A DNA stretch of 64,000 nt from Mugil cephalus (GCF_022458985.1 NC_061772.1:27401501-27465500); one strand, 5' to 3'. Shown: positions 1 to 10,940, counted from the first letter of the stretch. The notes: generated by a model not told the origin, from the letters alone. Made by a program: numbers and translations.

Positions 1-125
1 TCTTCCTAAGAAAAAATCCCCAGCTCCATCTTAAGGTGGATTATATTTGAAGAGAAGAAGTATAGTCGGTGTTACTGGAAACCTCAGTGTCTTTTGTTGG
101 GTTTTTTTCATTTGTATGAGTATGG

Positions 126-131
126 TTTATT
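126..131 (-). terminator. bdnf: candidate distal poly(A) signal of bdnf (long 3'UTR)
   Basis: AATAAA on the minus strand, about 2.0 kb downstream of the stop. A long BDNF 3'UTR of 2-3 kb is usual in vertebrates, and I saw no other gene between this point and the coding region. The window ends shortly after, so a still more distal site cannot be excluded. Confidence 0.3.
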
Positions 132-895
132 GTTTTTAATCTCCTCCTGATCCAGCTTTGAGATTCTGAGCTTTTTTTTTTTTTGTCAACGGAGGCAACT
201 CACAGCATCTTCTTCTTCTGTCTTGTCTTCTCTGGAGGATCCAAGTGCATTTGTGAAGAAAGTGGAGCAACTTTTATAAAAAAAACGTTTCTTCACTCGA
301 GTGATTCGAGACGACTTCTCATCAGACTTACCTCCAGGTCGAACGTAGGAGAAGAAGTAAAATGAAGTGTCTGGATTCACATGTGGCCTCTTTCTGACGT
401 CTGTCACATTAGGGATGAATGTGGTTCCCGGTGTTAAGATGCGAAGCTTTATCCTGCGACGACCTTAAATCATGGCATGTAGACTTGGCAAGTACAGGTG
501 TCTGGTTATGTAATGAGCTGAGTTATTGTCTGCTGGAGGGAATATTGATATAAAGCCGACTGCACTCTTTTAAACTCTGTGCCCAAAAAAACCCGAGAGT
601 GTTTATTCCCCTCCGATGACGGAGAACGTGCACCTGCGTGAATGAAGCCCGTGCTCGTTGTTCCCTTTGCAGAGGATCCAAAGACGGGATTACCGCGCGC
701 CGCTAACAAAACGCCGTGCGTATATTTTTTTTAATGTACACAAATGTACGGGTGGCTGCATCTATCACTGTCGAAAAACCCTCGGGCACGCTTGACTTGC
801 GCCCGACCTCGCTCGCACTAGCCCGTACTCGAGCGTGTAGCAACTTTTTCCTCGTTGTGGTTTTTTTAAGTTCTCGCAATTGTGAAATGTCACAT

Positions 896-983
896 GCAGC
901 AGCAGCAGCAGCAGCAGCAGCCGGAGTCGGGTAATTAAGCAAATCTCCAAAAAAAAAACACCTGTGTGTGTGTGTGTGTGTGT
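896..983. repeat. (GCA)n and (TG)n microsatellites
   Basis: A GCA trinucleotide run at 896-920 is followed 40 bp later by a TG dinucleotide run at 963-983. Both lie in the presumed distal bdnf 3'UTR, where they would be transcribed as (TGC)n and (CA)n. Confidence 0.9.
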
Positions 984-1329
984 AAACACCGTGAGTATCA
1001 AAGCTCGTAAATTTGTGTTCCAGTAATGAGCTGGTGGGGAGCAGGAAGTAGTTTTTTTTTTTCTTCTTAACTATTTTCCCTCCTAAAACAGCTGCGCTCT
1101 TCCCACCCACGACACCGCCCGCTTTTTTCCCAACGTGTTCGTTTCAATATGTCGTCGTCCACGATTTTCCCACTTCATGTGCTTCAAAACATCAGTTTGT
1201 TTGGTGCATGTGTGCGTATGTTCCTTCCTTCCTTCCCACCTGCCTGCGCAGTGAAGTTTATCCTGCCTAAAGACGCACTATTGAAACTTTATCGACATTG
1301 ATTTTGTTTTTCAGTTGCCTATAGTCATT

Positions 1330-1335
1330 TTTATT
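1330..1335 (-). terminator. bdnf: candidate poly(A) signal inside the bdnf 3'UTR
   Basis: AATAAA on the minus strand about 0.8 kb after the stop. It sits in a block that also aligns with human BDNF 3'UTR (AATAAAAAT then GGCAACTGAA). BDNF genes use alternative polyadenylation, but which site is used cannot be told from sequence alone. Confidence 0.35.
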
Positions 1336-1718
1336 TCTTCAAATATTTCAGTTTAATATTGCAAACAACTTCACAACATACAAAATGAATAATATTAACC
1401 CAGAAACATGTCAATGAATAAATTTTATATATATATATATATATATAATTTTTTTTTTTTTATATATATATCTTGTCCTCTGGTGGGGATAAAAAAATAA
1501 ACAGCAAAGCTTTGACAACAGCACCTTGACATAGTATGTAATTCCAACATTACCTTGAGAAGTTTAGAACAGTAAACAGATAAATTACTTGAGAGGAAAT
1601 TGTTTTTCTGCTGAATATGTAAACTGAATGTTTTTTTTATATCTTTTTTTTTTTTGGTCAGCATCATATCCTTTTTTTTTTTTTATCGTCAGTGGAGAAT
1701 TTCTCGATTCACAATTGA

Positions 1719-1725
1719 AGCAGCA
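1719..1725 (-). promoter_or_regulatory. miR-15/16/195-type seed match in bdnf 3'UTR
   Basis: Minus-strand TGCTGCT within GCATGCTGCTTC, a block shared with human BDNF 3'UTR, where miR-15/16/195 sites have been reported. A seven-base seed match alone is weak; conservation of the surrounding block makes it more credible. Confidence 0.4.
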
Positions 1726-1870
1726 TGCAAGCTTTTGAAGATGGAACTGTCCTCTCCCTCATTCCTTCTTTGCCTGTGGGTTTTCTTTTTTTTTTTTTGT
1801 TTTTTTTTTGGAATTTTTCTCCCTTCATTTTTGTAATTCTTGGCAACGTAAACAAATCACAATGTCTTGA

Positions 1871-1877
1871 GGAATGT
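1871..1877 (-). promoter_or_regulatory. miR-1/miR-206 seed match in bdnf 3'UTR
   Basis: Minus-strand ACATTCC, the seed complement of miR-1/206. It sits in a conserved block (CACATTCCTC) present at the matching place in human BDNF, a known miR-1/206 target. The seed match is seen; function is inferred from the family. Confidence 0.5.
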
Positions 1878-2078
1878 GATATAGTAATTTAAACTGGGCG
1901 CAAATGACTGATCAGATTTTTTTTAATTGTTTACAAGGTCATGAATATGTTCAATAAATAGACTGTAGTATCACTTTTACTGTATAAACTTCATCTTTTT
2001 TTACATGCAGTCCATAAAATTTTTCATTTGACGGAATAATTTACCCTGTTATGTATATATACAAATAGATATTTTCTC

Positions 2079-2084
2079 TTTATT
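2079..2084 (-). terminator. bdnf: candidate proximal poly(A) signal of bdnf
   Basis: AATAAA on the minus strand lies only 43 bases after the stop codon. It falls in an AT-rich stretch, so use is uncertain; the mammalian short 3'UTR is longer than this. Confidence 0.25.
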
Positions 2085-2126
2085 CTCTTTTTTAAACTCT
2101 TCAATAAAATCTATACATTTTATACA

Positions 2127-3008
2127 CTATCTCCCTCTTTTAATGGTCAATGTGCATACACACGAAGTGTCTATCCTTATAAACCGCCAGCCAATCTTCT
2201 TTTTGCTATCCATGGTGAGCGCTCGCACGTAGGACTGGGTTGTCCTGCATTGGGAATTATAATGCCGCTTGTCTATTCCTCTGCAGCCCTCCTTCGTGTA
2301 CCCCATGGGGTTGCATTTGGTCTCATAAAAGTATTGCTTCAGTTGGCCGTTGGGGACGGGGACCTTTTCCATGACGGTAACTGTCTGCCCAGACATGTCT
2401 ATCGCCGTCTTTTTATCCACGGCCGTCACCCACTGGCTAATACTGTCACACACGCTGAGCTCGCCGCGCCGCGAGGGGTCGGAGTGCCGCCGCACCCTCA
2501 TCGACATGTTGGCGGCGTCCAGATAGTTTTTGTATTCCTCCAGGAGAAAGAGCAACGGCGGCTCCAAAGGCACTTGGTTGCTGATCATCACCCGCGAGTC
2601 GTACAGGTCGACATCCTTGGCCTCCGGGGGGGCGACCGCCGCCGCCGCCGCCGCCGCCGCTGCGGAGGCCGGGCCCCCGCCTCCCTGGCTCTTGTCGGCC
2701 CCCTGTCCCAGCTGCGCCGCCGCCGCCACCGCCGCCTCCCCCTCCACCTCCAGCAGCTCCTCTATCACCTGCTCGAACGTGTCCGTGAGCGAGGGCAGCT
2801 CCCCTCCGCGCTGGCCCGGCCCGCCGCCGCTCTGTGGAGTCCCGTGGCCTCGCGCCGCCGCCGTCGCGGCAGCAGCGGCGGCGGCGGCGGCGGCGGCGCC
2901 CAGGTAGCCTTCCGTCCGGTGGCCCCGCATGCCCGGGGCATCTCTCAGGGGCGCAGCTCTCATGCAACTGAAGTATGAAATAACCATAGTAAGGAACAGG
3001 ATGGTCAT
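2127..3008 (-). CDS. bdnf: brain-derived neurotrophic factor precursor (preproBDNF)
   Basis: Secreted neurotrophin that signals through TrkB, with the pro-form acting on p75NTR and sortilin. The start is the ATG at 3006-3008, followed by the vertebrate signal peptide ([18 protein letters not shown]). The open frame runs further upstream but has no ATG and crosses the splice acceptor. The product is 293 residues (human 247). Residues 19-174 are the prodomain, with alanine-rich tracts at 38-52, 91-98 and 116-126. An N-glycosylation site (NMS, 167-169) sits just before the furin site RVRR (171-174). Mature BDNF is 175-293, 119 residues as in mammals. All six knot cysteines are present (mature C13, C58, C68, C80, C109, C111), and it ends TLTIKRGR. 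The entire coding sequence is in one exon, as in all vertebrate BDNF genes. Identity is certain; the alanine tract lengths depend on assembly accuracy. Confidence 0.98.
   Translation of the reverse strand: MTILFLTMVISYFSCMRAAPLRDAPGMRGHRTEGYLGAAAAAAAAAAATAAARGHGTPQSGGGPGQRGGELPSLTDTFEQVIEELLEVEGEAAVAAAAQLGQGADKSQGGGGPASAAAAAAAAAVAPPEAKDVDLYDSRVMISNQVPLEPPLLFLLEEYKNYLDAANMSMRVRRHSDPSRRGELSVCDSISQWVTAVDKKTAIDMSGQTVTVMEKVPVPNGQLKQYFYETKCNPMGYTKEGCRGIDKRHYNSQCRTTQSYVRALTMDSKKKIGWRFIRIDTSCVCTLTIKRGR
2853..2898 (-). repeat. GCN (alanine) codon repeat in the bdnf prodomain, tract 1
   Basis: Encodes eleven alanines, one threonine and three more alanines (residues 38-52). It is made mostly of GCC/GCG codons interrupted by GCT and ACG, so the tract is not a pure triplet run. 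A second tract at about 2636-2668 encodes nine alanines plus Val-Ala, and a shorter one lies at about 2718-2742. Confidence 0.9.
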
Positions 3009-3020
3009 CACTCTTCTAAC
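3009..3020 (-). other. bdnf: bdnf 5'UTR stub of the coding exon, with splice acceptor
   Basis: On the minus strand a pyrimidine-rich tract (about 3025-3060) ends in CCACCAG. It is followed by twelve untranslated bases, GTTAGAAGAGTG, and then the ATG. Mammalian BDNF coding exons have nearly the same twelve bases (GTGAGAAGAGTG) between the shared acceptor and the ATG. The acceptor AG is at 3022-3021, so all upstream 5' exons should join here. The acceptor call is strong; which upstream exons join is not shown by the sequence. Confidence 0.85.
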
Positions 3021-4134
3021 CTGGTGGAACTGGTGGGGGAGATAAAAAAAAAAAAAAGACAAAAAAGACAAGAGGGGGGAAAGAGAGAGAGAGAGAGAGG
3101 GTGCAGGACGGTGAGTCAAAAAGCCTTTTCAACAAAGTTAGTGTATTTTTGATCCATAGTGAAACCCCCCCACCCTCCACCACCACCACCCCCCCTCCCT
3201 ATTGACTTGAAGCCTTCTGCTCTTTGTTTGCACACCAAAAAAAAAAGACAAAAAAAGAGAGAGCTTGGGAATTAATCACATGTTTGTTGTCTTTTTTTTT
3301 TATTAAAAACTGATACTGGCACCGTGTCATCAGTGTTTTCAAATTGTTTGCAAAGTGTAATCACTCTGTGTGCGCTTGGTCTGGCTCGGGTTTCTGCTTC
3401 GTTGGCAGCACCAGCGATGAGGCTGACGATGACAAAAAAAGATACGATTGCACCCATTGTTATTATTGTTATCATCATCATGTGGAGGTTGCTATTATTA
3501 AAGTTGCAGCGTGCGGAGATGCTCCCCTTTTTATGACCTGCCACTCGTCCGTCTCGTCCTAAAGAATGTTTTTTTGTTTTTTTTTTCAGGTGGGTTTCGT
3601 TTCAGTCGCGGCAAACGGTGGATGCATTTGCAGACTCCCGCTAGTGCCGACGCCGCTTCAGGAGGAAACACGGGCAGCAACCTCCTGACTGGCAAATGTT
3701 TGCATCCCGCTTTGGGCAAACACTCGTGCCGCGGCGTCACCTCTTCGTCAAACAAACAGGCTCGCGCCGCGGGACGGGTCTGGTACCAAAACCCTGCGGC
3801 TGCGAACGGGAAACCAAGGGGCTCGTTGAGGGACACTGTTTGCTTTCATGCAGGTGGATGGCGAGAGCAACGCCGGGGGATGAATTAACAGGATGTCACG
3901 AGGAGACCGAGTGACTGAAAAGATGTGTCATCCCCCTGCCCCTCCCCTCCCTTCCCATCCTCCCTTCCTCTCCTCCCTCCTCCCCTCCCTGCACAGGCAC
4001 CGAATCCGGAGAATGGCTCACGGCTCCGTGCGAAGCGGCGCTAAGAGGCGTCCTCGAAGGAGCCCGCCGCACACGCAAAACCCCTTTCGCCGTCCGACTG
4101 TCCAAACCCCCCGGCGCGCACACGCGTCCCTTAC

Positions 4135-4260
4135 CTTTCGAGAAGCTCGACACAAGCGTCACAGCGAATCAATGAGCTGGTGGACGTCCAGCAGCCTCAG
4201 ATACACAAGCAGCCATAACGCAAAAAAAAAAAAAAAAAAAAGAAATCTAGATCTCTGTTT
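4135..4260 (-). other. candidate untranslated 5' exon of bdnf (donor at 4134)
   Basis: Minus-strand GAAAG followed by GTAAGG is a good splice donor. It lies in a CpG-rich stretch 1.1 kb upstream of the coding-exon acceptor and on the same strand. The upstream edge is a guess, since no TSS is visible. Position fits the coding-proximal bdnf promoters of other vertebrates; there is no direct evidence of transcription. Confidence 0.3.
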
Positions 4261-4669
4261 CCCACTGGGGGCTCATTTTTTTTTTTTATATATATAATAG
4301 CCCGGCTGAGGCTTTTTCGCTGAGCTCCTCGTGTGTCCCGGACCCGAGACGGGGGGGACGGGGGACGGGGGGGGGGGGGAAACGCGGGCGAGCAGACGCT
4401 GCCTCCTGCCTCCGCCACCGAAAAAACGGACGCAGGGACCTTTTTTTTTACAGCGGGGAGGAGCGAAACCCCACCTTAAACGCATTTGTTTCATTCTTAA
4501 TTGGTATCTGGGGCTGTGGCTGCAATTAACCGACACCACGGCGACTGCCATAGAGATATCTGGTCTAAAAATAGACGTGCTGGGAGTCTCACAGTCTCTA
4601 TTCAGAATATCACATCCTTCTTCTTAATGAGCCACTCATTCCCCGAGCTCGGTGACGCGCTTCTCCGGA

Positions 4670-4680
<11 letters not shown>

Positions 4681-4707
<27 letters not shown>
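4681..4707. repeat. (TG)n microsatellite
   Basis: Thirteen uninterrupted TG units, followed by a G-rich purine stretch to about 4810. Confidence 0.95.
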
Positions 4708-4713
<6 letters not shown>

Positions 4714-5131
4714 GAGGGCGTGGGGAGGGGGGGCTGCCTTGTGTGTGTTTGCTGGGAGGTGAGGAGGTGGTGGTGGGGGGAGGAGGGGGAGGAGGGGGAG
4801 GAAGGGGGGGTATTTTTCCTCTCACCAACTAAAACAACAATGAGGACAAAGCCAAGGAAGGAAAAAAAAAATAAAAGAAGAGCTAATGAAATCAAATATT
4901 AATCCTAATAAGATCCTTTTTTTATTATTATTTTTTTATATAAATTGTGCACCATCATGCACAGAGTTGTTGGGGATTCAGTTCCGATAACGAGGGCTTT
5001 TCCCAGCACGGAAAACCGTGTAAGGTTCTTACGGGATCGAGGCCCAGTCACGAGCTGAGCTTTATGTGTAGGATGCATTTAGGCTGATATTATTATCAGC
5101 AATCCCGCTTCAAATGGTTCCACTTCCACAT

Positions 5132-5159
5132 GGGGGGGGGGGGGGGGGGGGGGGGGGGG
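5132..5159. repeat. 28-base guanine homopolymer
   Basis: Twenty-eight consecutive G on the plus strand in otherwise ordinary sequence. Such a run can form G-quadruplex (plus) or i-motif (minus) structures and is also error-prone in sequencing, so the exact length is doubtful. Confidence 0.9.
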
Positions 5160-5947
5160 TGAAAGGCATAGCGCTGATTACTGTTAGGCGTCAAACTTCA
5201 TGCTGGAAATGGTGCAGACGAAGGAAGAGTGCTGCATCTTCCGTAACAGACCACAGGGGTAATATTGCAGTAGCAGGGGGTGGAGAGAGTGCCGGCGTCA
5301 TTTCGCAGCATAACAACCACAGATGACGTCTCTTCCAGGTCTCCATAGGGGAGAGGATGGAGGGGAGGAGGTTGCAAGGGGGGGTAATGCCACTCAACAC
5401 TGTGCAATTGCATGCCGTTCCCCCGGGTATCCTCACACCGGGAACAACAGATGATTTTATTTCTATCTCTGTGATTTCCTGTTTCCATCAGGACAATCAA
5501 TATGGCTTATGCTCTCAATCAACATCCTGTTAAAATGCGATAAAGCCAATGAATCATTTAATTGCTGTGGGACCGGCAGAGGATCTCCGGCTTATATCTG
5601 CTGCTCGGAGGCTGGATGTGACAAGTGATCGGGGCCTGTTTTATACACCCGGGCGAAAGGGAACATTTAATGTGTCAATAAAAAAAAAGGAAGAGAAGAA
5701 GACGAAAAAAAAAAAAGAAAAAGAAACGAGAAAGAGGCTTGTTAACATCACGAGCACGAGTGATGAGGTGCTACGTACGGAGGGGACGTCTCCCACCACC
5801 CGGATTGATTCGAATTTTGAAATGAAATCCATGTCTGCACATAATAAAATCAGGTTTCACCTAATGCATGACAATGAGCGCTGAACTAATAACACGGGAG
5901 TGCGGGGACACAAAGCCCTGCTGCTCAAACATGCCTTTATTCCCGAT

Positions 5948-6014
5948 AAAAAAAAAAAAAAAAAAAAAAAAAAAACGCACCCCGAGCGTGAAACACCCTG
6001 AACAATGGCAGCAG

Positions 6015-6045
<31 letters not shown>
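5948..6045. repeat. A28 homopolymer and (GT)n microsatellite
   Basis: Twenty-eight A at 5948-5975 and a GT run at 6019-6045. No target-site or SINE body is evident next to the A-run. Confidence 0.9.
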
Positions 6046-7269
6046 GACTCTGTCTACTGTTCGACGTCTCTGGATGACCACCTGTTCATCTGCTTTGAGA
6101 GGCGCGGCGCTACGGCAGGGATGTGTAACTTACCCCCTTCGCATTTATTCTTTGTGCCAGGTGGGGATTAAAGTGATAAATGCCTCCTCTGACAGATGCT
6201 GAAAAGTTTCTCTAAAGCATGAAAGGACTAGTATTATTACACCGTTCCCCTGGCCTCCCTGTCAGCGCACTTTACGGCTTCATCTGCACCGGCAGCATGC
6301 ACGATATCTTGTAAGCCATTACAGGAGGAGGGAGGAGGAGGGGGGGAGATGAAAGAGCGAAGTGTGGCCGCCGCGTTTGAATAGAAATGTGTGACCTGTA
6401 GCAACATTTGTTCCCTGCCCCTCTACCGCACTTGCTCCCCCCCCTCCCACCCCGTGGGCATCCGTCTTTCTCTCTAATTCCTCAAGAACGGCGTCGGGGC
6501 CGGAGCTGTTTACCTAGCAACATGTTTTGTCACGTTCTGCGCGTACGGCGCGCGGTGCCAAAAAATGCTCAGCGTGGAAGGAGAGGATGAAAAGAAACGC
6601 ACGCACCGAGCAAATAATATCAAAATGTCCACCCGAGGACCCCTTGTGTGCCACAATGCAGCACTTAAAAAAAAAAATAAATAAAAAAAATAAAAGGCAT
6701 TCAAGACTTAATGGAGTTGTCTGCAGTAATGGCTGACACATGTGGAAGCTTGCTTCCCTGAGATCTGCTTTCAATCGGAAGGCAGCTTCAGAGCACTGCG
6801 TTTAGTAATAGATGAGCAGCGTAGAAGATTATACCTGGCCTCCAGGCCAACCCCTGCCACTGCCACAGAAAAGCCTGGCATTCAAATACCTGCTGAGTGA
6901 TTTATGCTACCCAAATGAGTCCTCCCTCCCACGCCGTGTGCAGCAGAGGACAGTTTAAAGGGTATAGCAGCCTCCTACGCAGGCAAATCATCATTGATTT
7001 AAAAAGTTTATCGGTGTTAGTGTAGCTAATCTACGTGTCCACGGCTCGTTTTAATCTGAATCTTCAGCGGCGAACCTTCCCCCCCCTCCCTCTCCCCTCT
7101 CCTCCCCCCTCCCTCTCTCCCTCCTGTCAGCACCCTGAAATAATAACGCCAACAGATCTGGGGCTGCGGTGCAGTTCCCAGCTTTGCGCACTAGATGGCG
7201 TTTGAGACCGTGAAATAACAAGAGCTCCTCGTCTTTCTCTTCTCCACCTTCCTTCATTCCTTATGTCCT

Positions 7270-7270
<1 letters not shown>

Positions 7271-7341
<71 letters not shown>
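7271..7341. repeat. (ATAG)n tetranucleotide microsatellite
   Basis: About seventeen perfect ATAG units without interruption; probably highly polymorphic. Confidence 0.97.
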
Positions 7342-7342
<1 letters not shown>

Positions 7343-8239
7343 AACTTTGTCTTTATCCAGGGCGCATAAATGAGACTTTGCTGCGCGTAATTGTGTAAGC
7401 TGTAAAGTTCAAAGAATATGTGGTGCTAATTTGCATTTTTTGGAAAGTACATCATTAATTCATCATTAAACCATCACCCAATCAGGCTTTTAGCGCCGCT
7501 GCGCTCCTCGGATAAGTTGAACTAGATAATTTGCGTCACAAATGAGCCAGTTTTCCACCACTCAAAACAATTTGGACATTGTTTTAATCCGCGTTTTTTT
7601 ACTCCGAAAAGTTGTTCCAAGTGCGAGCACACAACGCCGAGGCTAGAACCCTTCAGTGTATGTTAGCAGACGAAGCTTAGGTCTCGGGTTTCCTATAAAG
7701 TCTTAATGAGTTCATCAAAGTTTTTTTTCACCCCCCCTCCGTCTTCAAACCGACAACGTTAAACCTGTCCGGAGGTTCTGTTTGTTCGGAGTACAGGTTA
7801 GATGCAGACAAACACTTGGATAAGCGAGTTTATTTATCCGTCTGTGTGCGTAAAGTGCGGCCTATAGTGTTCACACCGAGGCGCCCTGGACCGTCTCCAC
7901 TTCGTTACTTAAGAGAAATAGCAACTATCACGTACATTGCTCAGAGACCGCTCCAATAATAAAATGGTCTATCTCTTTCTTTCTTTTTTTTTCCTTCGCC
8001 TTCTTCTTCTTCTTCTTCTTCACCATCCCTCTCTAGATTACATCTGCCGAGCCCGTGCTCTCCACTGGAAACCCAATCAACATAATAACTCCGTTTTTTA
8101 TTAATGAACGGGAGGATAAGGTTACACATATCCCCTCTCGGGCTGCGCCGCTGTCTGTTCGCAGGATAACCGGACTTGATCGAGCTACTTTTAGACCCCC
8201 CCTCCCCCCCCTTTTCCTCCCACCCTCCAATACCCCCCC

Positions 8240-8286
8240 CCACCACCACCACCACCACCACCACCACACACACACACACACACACG
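8240..8286. repeat. compound (CAC)n-(CA)n microsatellite
   Basis: About nine CAC units pass directly into a CA run, preceded by a C-rich stretch. The minus strand is G-rich. Confidence 0.95.
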
Positions 8287-8966
8287 GACACACACCAGCT
8301 GTCTTACCCCCAAGCAGCATCAAACAACGCCAAAGTGCGTAAAACAAGTTATGTCGGAACAAGCGGACACATACCTTTCACTGCCCAAGTCGTAAAACAG
8401 ACCATTCAACAGGACAGCAGTGTCATCTGGGATGTTTTGGACAACTCCCTGAGTAATTTACTTAAGCGATATTCTCCTCTCTGTACTCTCCCCGACAAGC
8501 TTCAGGATATCTCTTCAGCTTTGGAGCAAATAGATTAAATTATTGATGGTGGAAATTGCATGGCTGAGGTAATGCACTCCCATGGCTGCGCGGCTCCTTT
8601 GGAGAAGATCGTCTGAAAGTGAAGTTGTCGCATGCTGGAAATCGCCGCCGCAGCAGCAGCAAACACCGCCTCCACCGCGGGGATGAGAGACCTCTGGAGC
8701 TGAAATGAGGAGCCTCTTTGCAACTACAGTAACTTTACTACACAATGACGCTGCAACATGTGACCTGCCGCTGGCTGACTGGTCGCCACCAAACTCCTGT
8801 TTAAACAGCCCCGAGGCGGAACTATTAATGCGCACTCCGATGTGCATTGTGTGCTTTTGTTTGTCCGCATACCGTGCAGCCTGCATCCACACCATAATGT
8901 CTGGCGGTGTACAAAAGCACACGCTAAGCCTCTCCTCTTCCGTATTTCGCTCATATACACATATGT

Positions 8967-8997
8967 GTTTTATTTATTTATTTATTTATTTATTTTT
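8967..8997. repeat. (TTTA)n microsatellite
   Basis: About seven TTTA units. Confidence 0.9.
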
Positions 8998-10940
8998 GGA
9001 GGTTTTGCGTAACAGCGCGTCTCCACCGAGTCGTGATACGGCGCGTGCCATTTAGAGGTGGCCTATTTGTGTAAAACTACATATTCAGAGAATTAAAAAA
9101 ATCTTTTCCTGTTCTTTTTTTGCAGCTAAGCGGTGAGGCCGCGCCAGTTTGTGCGCGCACAAACGCGTGCGTATCCTAAAGTGCACCATTTTTCAACGTT
9201 TAATCCAATATGACTCGTGTTCCTTTATATAGGCCAAGAAGATCCTCGCAGTCCTCTCATGAGAAGTGAATATAATATGTGTAATTCTGAGTCACTCCAC
9301 CGGGCTGCGTGCATGAATGGCATCCTTTTAATTCGCTGTAAGAAAAAAAAAAAAAAAAAACTGTTGGATGCTAACTGGAGGCTGAACTTACTGAAAACAG
9401 TTCTCCCTTGCTTTCAAAGTGAGCCATCTCCACAACAGATGGATGCCACCCCTGCAAACGCTCTGCAGTGTAGTAACCAGCTTTCGCAGGTTATTATTAC
9501 CAAATGTCAGCTAAACAAACCTGCTTAAATGATACACACAGATATATCTCTGAGACAATGGCCGCGGCCTCCTCTCTTGCTTGCCTCCCCATCTGGAACA
9601 GCTCGTTCCCTTTACAATGCAGGATTCAAGTGAAAAGGCGTCGGTGGAGCCACCACCTTTTCAAACGGGGTGATGATGAACGTTTTTGGAAACTCCACCT
9701 CTGATGCGTACAGGAGTGACGATAATGGAGAAAACAGCAGCTCATTATCCCTGTGACTTGGCCCCGGTCCAGGGGCAAAGATTTACCGTGGTGTGTTTGC
9801 TATATTGCCATCATGATTCTTCCCTGCACGGGCTTTATGAGCCCGAGATCTCTTGTTTGGCATGTTAGCAGTATGGGAGTGGATGCTCACACCTGCTTAA
9901 TGAGTCACTCCCACCTCCAACACACTCAGGGACATGCCAAGATAGATATAGCCCTCCCCGAAGGCTCACAGGAGGTGAGGGCAAACTCTGGATGACAAAG
10001 AGTTGCATCAGCAATCACTGAGCGACATGACTCCAAAGAGGATAAAAAAAAAAAAATTAAAAAAAAAGCACACTGCACAAGGGGGCAGTTCCAAACAAGT
10101 AATTCATAAATAAATCACTTGGCATCTCATTAGAGGAGCAAAAACAACAACATGGTCTCTGCTCTGGTTTCTGCAAATGCAGCACAACTGAAGGTTCGGT
10201 GCACGGAGAGAAGTCTTCTGGTTCGTGTGCGCGCGTGTCCGGATTTCTGAATGAAATTAATAAAAAAACAACCAGGGAAGAATAATGGAGTCGTGAGAAT
10301 CTCTCTCTCTGACTCATCCGGGCCGAGGATCAAGCAGAAGCATGACAGCGCCGGGCCTCTCGTACCGGGAGCCTTTCTGAAAACTGCTAAACCTCTGTTT
10401 CATCGGAACTAGGGTGTACGATTTCCTCGGGTTTAAGATTTCTCAACATGGCGCCCGGCAAACTGTCTTAAAGGATGAAATCTTTAGTCGCCGCACGTCA
10501 ACGCTGGCACACCTCCTGCAGGTTTGACTGACTCATGGCTAAACACATGTAATCTGCAGTAACAGTTGGGTATAGTTTCCTCCTCACATCTTCTTTTTTT
10601 TTTTTTTTTGTGTGTGCAGCAGAAAGAAGGAACAACCACAGGAGCCGACAACACGACACACTTGTATAACCTTTCAAGGCTCCTCTTGCCAAATGCAGCA
10701 CGACGCTGGCAGGTCCGCGCTGCCAAAAGCTCCACTTAACAAGTAGAATTATGCCTTCCCTTGTGCGGGGGAAAGAGGAACCGTGTAACGCGGACGAAAT
10801 GACATTTTCGCGAAATGTCATTTTCACTGGGGATAAAGGAAGGCGACGAGGGTATTTTGATCAAAGCGAAATTGCATTCCTCCTCCTCGAGGAGCAAAAA
10901 AACACGTCAGCTGAGAAAACATTTCTTGAATGAGGTTGGA

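Larger units (their letters stand above)
1310..2126 (-). other. bdnf: bdnf 3'UTR, conserved proximal part
   Basis: Minus-strand sequence downstream of the stop is AT-rich, and I recognise blocks of human BDNF 3'UTR from memory. These are the block around TATATATACATAACAGGG (about 2030-2070), the block ending CAGTCATTTGCGC (about 1900-1915), CACATTCCTC...GTTGCCAAGAA (about 1838-1880), GCATGCTGCTT.AATTGTGAAT (about 1705-1727), TTGTATGTTGTGAAG..GTTTGCAATAT (about 1355-1385) and AATAAAAAT...GGCAACTGAA (about 1315-1336). Their order is the same as in human. The proximal BDNF 3'UTR is known to influence mRNA stability and translation. The UTR may continue to about position 100, where another AATAAA lies. 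Confidence 0.85.

Noticed and set aside
2250..2978. 242-codon plus-strand open frame
   Set aside because: It is antisense to the GC-rich bdnf coding exon and is made of Arg/Gly/His-rich low-complexity sequence. The sense frame is unmistakable BDNF.
3009..3119. N-terminal extension of the bdnf frame to 3119
   Set aside because: The extension has no ATG (it begins with TTG), and it crosses a clear splice acceptor and polypyrimidine tract.
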